Shown piece by piece: positions 6,976 through 8,532 of a stretch of 8,532 nt of DNA. The stretch is from an uncultured Lachnospiraceae bacterium (GTDB lineage: Bacteria > Bacillota > Clostridia > Lachnospirales > Lachnospiraceae). Under the pieces are notes generated by a model. The model saw nothing but the letters and a program-made list of their open reading frames with translations, searched no databases and had not been told where the DNA came from. Within the stretch, counting starts at the first letter, position 1. Every line of letters starts with the position of its first letter. The stretch spans positions 1-8,532 of the forward strand of contig CAJUSQ010000119.1 in assembly GCA_910588885.1 (NCBI GenBank). Direction: 5' to 3'. Made by a program: the position numbers and the translations under genes.

Positions 6976-7163
6976 TTATATAGCTGCAAAATCCTGTTTA
7001 CACGGGCAAACAGAATGGATCGTTCCTTCTTCTGTATCATCAGTTACCCGCACAATCCGGTCGGCGCTTTGGTACTCCGGGCCTCGTCTTTATTGTATTC
7101 CATATCCTGTGTTTTCGCAAGAGATTCTTTTTCTCTCAATAAACGCCCGACATAATATATACT
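6976..7163 (-). pseudogene. Possible frameshifted gene remnant upstream of queH
   Basis: On the minus strand a frame open from at least 7163 to 7044 reads YYVGRLLREKESLAKTQ, then DMEYNKDEARSTKAP. It then meets a stop at 7044-7046. A one-base shift near 7060 leads into DRIVRVTDDTEEGTIHSV and CPCKQDFAAI, ending in TAA at 6976-6978. The joined product of about 62 residues has protein-like composition with a C-P-C pair. I do not recognise it. It runs antisense into the 5' edge of the TipAS-like gene and overlaps a promoter-like pair, so it may be only a chance frame. Confidence 0.33.
7092..7120 (-). promoter_or_regulatory. Candidate leftward promoter for queH
   Basis: TTGCGA (complement of 7115-7120) and TACAAT (complement of 7092-7097, five of six) are separated by exactly 17 bases. 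Transcription would start near 7085 and leave a leader of about 180 bases before queH. I could not fold a preQ1-type riboswitch in that leader. It contains one imperfect hairpin, CCGGATGG (6951-6958) against CCAT and CCGG with a three-base bulge. The box pair lies inside a protein-like frame, which lowers confidence. Confidence 0.45.
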
Positions 7164-7715
7164 ATGAGCTTTGAGGCATTTAACAATGACGAAATTCAGA
7201 AAATATTAGACCATACATTAGAGTGTATGTCAGAAGAATCACGGAATCAGCAGATCCAAAAATATGGGAGCATGGAAAAATATCGGGAGCATTTGGCGGC
7301 AGGCTTTTCAAATGAACAGGCAATTGCAGATGTTTTTAAATGGTACGGCGGTAAAGAAAAGGCAATGGAAGCGATGATGCAGTCAGCCGGTGATGTCAGG
7401 GAATTAAAGCCAAAGCAGGACAAAAATGCTGAAATCTATCAAAAGTTTATGACAGCAAAGGAAAGCGATGATGCGAATGCAGAAAAGGAAGCCGTCGAGC
7501 TGCTTGCGGAACATTATAAGGAAACATTTAAACTTTCCAATGCCAGAAGCATACTTTTAGATTTAGCAAGCGAACATCTGCAAAATCAGAAGTTGGCGGA
7601 AGCAACGGACAGCCAATTCGGAAATGGTTGTTCTGAATATGTTGCATATGCTATTCAACGGTATTATGGTGTTTCATTTCCCTTAGCTTCAAAAATTGTT
7701 TCTCTATACAATTAA
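7164..7715 (+). CDS. TipAS-like effector-domain protein lacking the MerR DNA-binding half
   Basis: The 183-residue product resembles the C-terminal drug-sensing (TipAS) domain of MerR-family regulators in Firmicutes. That fit rests on the opening FEAFNNDEIQKIL, the YGSMEKYREHL helix, the FKWYGGKEKAMEAM segment and the ending DSQFGNGCSEYVAYAIQRYYG. No helix-turn-helix or coiled-coil dimerisation segment precedes it. The frame is closed by TAA at 7140-7142, only seven codons before the ATG. There is no Shine-Dalgarno sequence before 7164 or before the later in-frame ATG codons. CATAAT at 7151-7156 would place a transcript start almost on the ATG, so a leaderless message is conceivable. More likely this is the 3' half of a MerR regulator truncated by recombination. 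A free TipAS protein is known in Streptomyces through internal initiation of tipA, so a stand-alone domain could still bind ligand. Codons are AT-rich compared with the left genes. Confidence 0.55.
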   Translation: MSFEAFNNDEIQKILDHTLECMSEESRNQQIQKYGSMEKYREHLAAGFSNEQAIADVFKWYGGKEKAMEAMMQSAGDVRELKPKQDKNAEIYQKFMTAKESDDANAEKEAVELLAEHYKETFKLSNARSILLDLASEHLQNQKLAEATDSQFGNGCSEYVAYAIQRYYGVSFPLASKIVSLYN

Positions 7716-7718
7716 TTG

Positions 7719-7727
7719 TGATATACT
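7719..7727 (+). promoter_or_regulatory. Extended -10 promoter of the GNAT gene
   Basis: TG-A-TATACT forms an extended -10 element, with the hexamer at 7722-7727 matching the consensus at five of six bases. A good -35 box is absent at standard spacing; TTGTTT at 7696-7701 is 20 bases upstream. Initiation near 7734 would give a leader of about 43 bases ending in the strong GGAGGT at 7765-7770. Confidence 0.45.
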
Positions 7728-7776
7728 TTGTCATATATATCGTGGTATTGTGCTAATAAAAAACGGAGGTAATCCC

Positions 7777-8340
7777 ATGAGCAGCCCATATGAAAAATGT
7801 CCTGAATATGAGAATGAAAATTATATGTTAAGAATGATAAGAAAAGAGGACAAAGCAGATTTATTAAAAGTATATTCCGATGAAAAATCAGTACCATTTT
7901 TTAATAGTGATAATTGTGGTGGAGATGATTTTCATTATACAACTGAAGACAGAATGGAACAAGCGATTGATTATTGGTTTTTGGAGTATCACAGACAGGG
8001 ATTTGTTCGTTGGACTATTGTATCAAAAACAGTCAATGAAGCAATAGGAACCATTGAATTATTTAATCGGAAAGCAGATGATTATTTTAATAATTGTGGT
8101 TTGTTAAGACTTGATCTGAGAAGCGATTATGAACAGGAAGAACGCATTTTTGAGATACTATCGCTTATTGTACCATCTGTATTTAAATTATTTCAGTGTC
8201 AGATCATTGCGACAAAAATTCCTCCCTTTGCTTCTGAACGGAAATTGGCAATATTACGGTTGGGTTTTGTGGCTTCTGAGGAAAAATTGATCGGACATGA
8301 TAAAGAATTTTATACTGATTATTATGTTCTGCAAGAATAG
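7777..8340 (+). CDS. GNAT-family N-acetyltransferase, RimJ/RimL-like, divergent
   Basis: Likely transfers an acetyl group from acetyl-CoA to an amine; the substrate is unknown. The 187-residue product starts at 7777. GGAGGT at 7765-7770 lies six bases before that ATG, whereas the longer in-frame start at 7696 lies inside the preceding gene and has no ribosome binding site. The N-terminal part (MLRMIRKEDKADLLKVYSDE) is the typical first strand and helix of the Acetyltransf_3 group. Strands follow at VRWTIVSK and AIGTIELF, then LLRLDLRSDY, and LAILRLGFVASEEKLIG (158-174) is the usual closing element. The pyrophosphate-binding loop, normally R/Q-x-x-G-x-G/A, reads SDYEQEERI (117-125) with no glycine, so acyl-CoA binding may be unusual. 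There is no signal peptide. The gene is AT-rich, like the TipAS gene before it, and is followed by structured non-coding sequence. Confidence 0.8.
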   Translation: MSSPYEKCPEYENENYMLRMIRKEDKADLLKVYSDEKSVPFFNSDNCGGDDFHYTTEDRMEQAIDYWFLEYHRQGFVRWTIVSKTVNEAIGTIELFNRKADDYFNNCGLLRLDLRSDYEQEERIFEILSLIVPSVFKLFQCQIIATKIPPFASERKLAILRLGFVASEEKLIGHDKEFYTDYYVLQE

Positions 8341-8347
8341 AATCGGA

Positions 8348-8380
8348 GCTTTTGCCGGAAAAGCCATACAGGCTTTTCCG
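8348..8380. repeat. 10-bp hairpin with an alternative pairing partner
   Basis: CGGAAAAGCC (8356-8365) pairs perfectly with GGCTTTTCCG (8371-8380) around ATACA. GCTTTT at 8348-8353 can instead pair with AAAAGC at 8359-8364, so two mutually exclusive hairpins are possible. No T-run follows (ACATATAAG), so this is not a normal terminator. It begins just after the GNAT stop codon and could stabilise the 3' end of the mRNA. Confidence 0.55.
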
Positions 8381-8421
8381 ACATATAAGAACTTTCGAAG
8401 AGCTCATTTGGATTCGCCCGT

Positions 8422-8499
8422 AATTTTTTAACTTACACATTTCACAAAACAAACCCGGTTATGGGTTTGTCAAGTAAAATGTGTAAGTTTTATAAAATT
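8422..8499. repeat. Nested inverted repeat, about 78 bases
   Basis: The outer arms AACTTACACATTT (8430-8442) and AAATGTGTAAGTT (8477-8489) match over 13 bases. Within them ACAAACCC (8449-8456) and GGGTTTGT (8463-8470) match over eight bases around GGTTAT. AATTTT (8422-8427) and AAAATT (8494-8499) can extend the stem after an internal mismatch. The whole can fold into one long stem on either strand. It may be a miniature inverted-repeat element or a remnant of an insertion sequence end. The nine bases on each side of the 13-bp arms do not match, so there is no visible target duplication. Confidence 0.6.
8467..8496 (+). promoter_or_regulatory. Promoter-like pair inside the nested inverted repeat
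   Basis: TTGTCA at 8467-8472 (five of six) and TATAAA at 8491-8496 (five of six) are 18 bases apart and read rightward out of the window. A transcript starting near 8503 would immediately meet the hairpin at 8505-8529, which makes productive transcription doubtful. Part of the match comes from the inverted-repeat arms. Confidence 0.3.
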
Positions 8500-8504
8500 T
8501 TCTT

Positions 8505-8532
8505 ACCGGCAGTTTTCAAAGCTGCCGGTTTT
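8505..8532 (+). terminator. Rho-independent terminator, cut by the right edge
   Basis: ACCGGCAG (8505-8512) pairs with CTGCCGGT (8522-8529). The stem can extend through a G-T and two A-T pairs to a tiny loop. At least four T (8529-8532) follow and the run may continue past the window. This is the first good terminator after the GNAT stop, about 165 bases downstream. Confidence 0.75.

Noticed and set aside
6907..7085. preQ1 riboswitch in the long queH leader
   Set aside because: A queuosine gene with a 180-base leader invites the idea. I could not find the compact hairpin plus A-rich tail pairing into the ribosome binding site that defines the class.
7696..7776. Longer GNAT start at 7696
   Set aside because: It lies within the end of the preceding gene and lacks a ribosome binding site. 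GGAGGT at 7765-7770 clearly serves the ATG at 7777.
1..8532. CRISPR arrays, tRNA or rRNA genes, phage or conjugation modules
   Set aside because: No regularly spaced direct repeats, cloverleaf sequences, rRNA motifs, integrase or conjugation proteins were seen on either strand.

Overview
The window looks like chromosomal DNA of a low-to-mid-GC Gram-positive anaerobe, most likely a Lachnospiraceae/Clostridia-type gut Firmicute. This is inferred from strong AGGAGG-type ribosome binding sites, consensus sigma-A promoters, the type I-beta DAHP synthase next to an ACT-domain prephenate dehydrogenase, the fungal/archaeal-like aspartate-semialdehyde dehydrogenase, and QueH rather than QueG. No phylogenetic marker is present, so the family-level placement is a guess.

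Layout. Positions 1-186 are an intergenic leader. It holds a near-consensus promoter at 111-139 for the rightward aromatic operon, and at its very left edge the ribosome binding site of a leftward gene that lies outside the window. Then come aroF (187-1203, +) and tyrA (1200-2336, +), overlapping by ATGA and closed by a bidirectional terminator at 2355-2388. From about 2502 to 6906 four genes read leftward: queH (6906-6148), argH (5770-4346), asd (4220-3135) and a Pilz-domain gene (2960-2502). The PilZ gene has its own promoter with an UP-like element at 3064-3113. At the right, from about 7140, base composition becomes AT-rich and reading switches to +. Here are a TipAS-like effector domain protein that lacks its MerR DNA-binding half (7164-7715), a divergent GNAT acetyltransferase (7777-8340), and a 190-base tail of three hairpins. 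The tail includes a nested 13-bp plus 8-bp inverted repeat and a terminator cut by the window edge.

How the genes fit together. AroF and TyrA supply the first committed step of aromatic synthesis and the tyrosine branch, and both carry likely feedback-control domains. ArgH finishes arginine synthesis. Asd feeds lysine, threonine, methionine and diaminopimelate. QueH finishes queuosine in tRNA. PilZ is a c-di-GMP receptor module. This is mostly a housekeeping region.

The parts that are not ordinary are the gaps around queH, which hold two protein-like but frameshifted leftward reading frames (5904-6082 and 6976-7163), the decapitated TipAS gene with no ribosome binding site, and the compound inverted repeat at 8422-8499. 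Together these look like the worn edge of an accessory segment. I found no clear evidence of a new multi-gene system.
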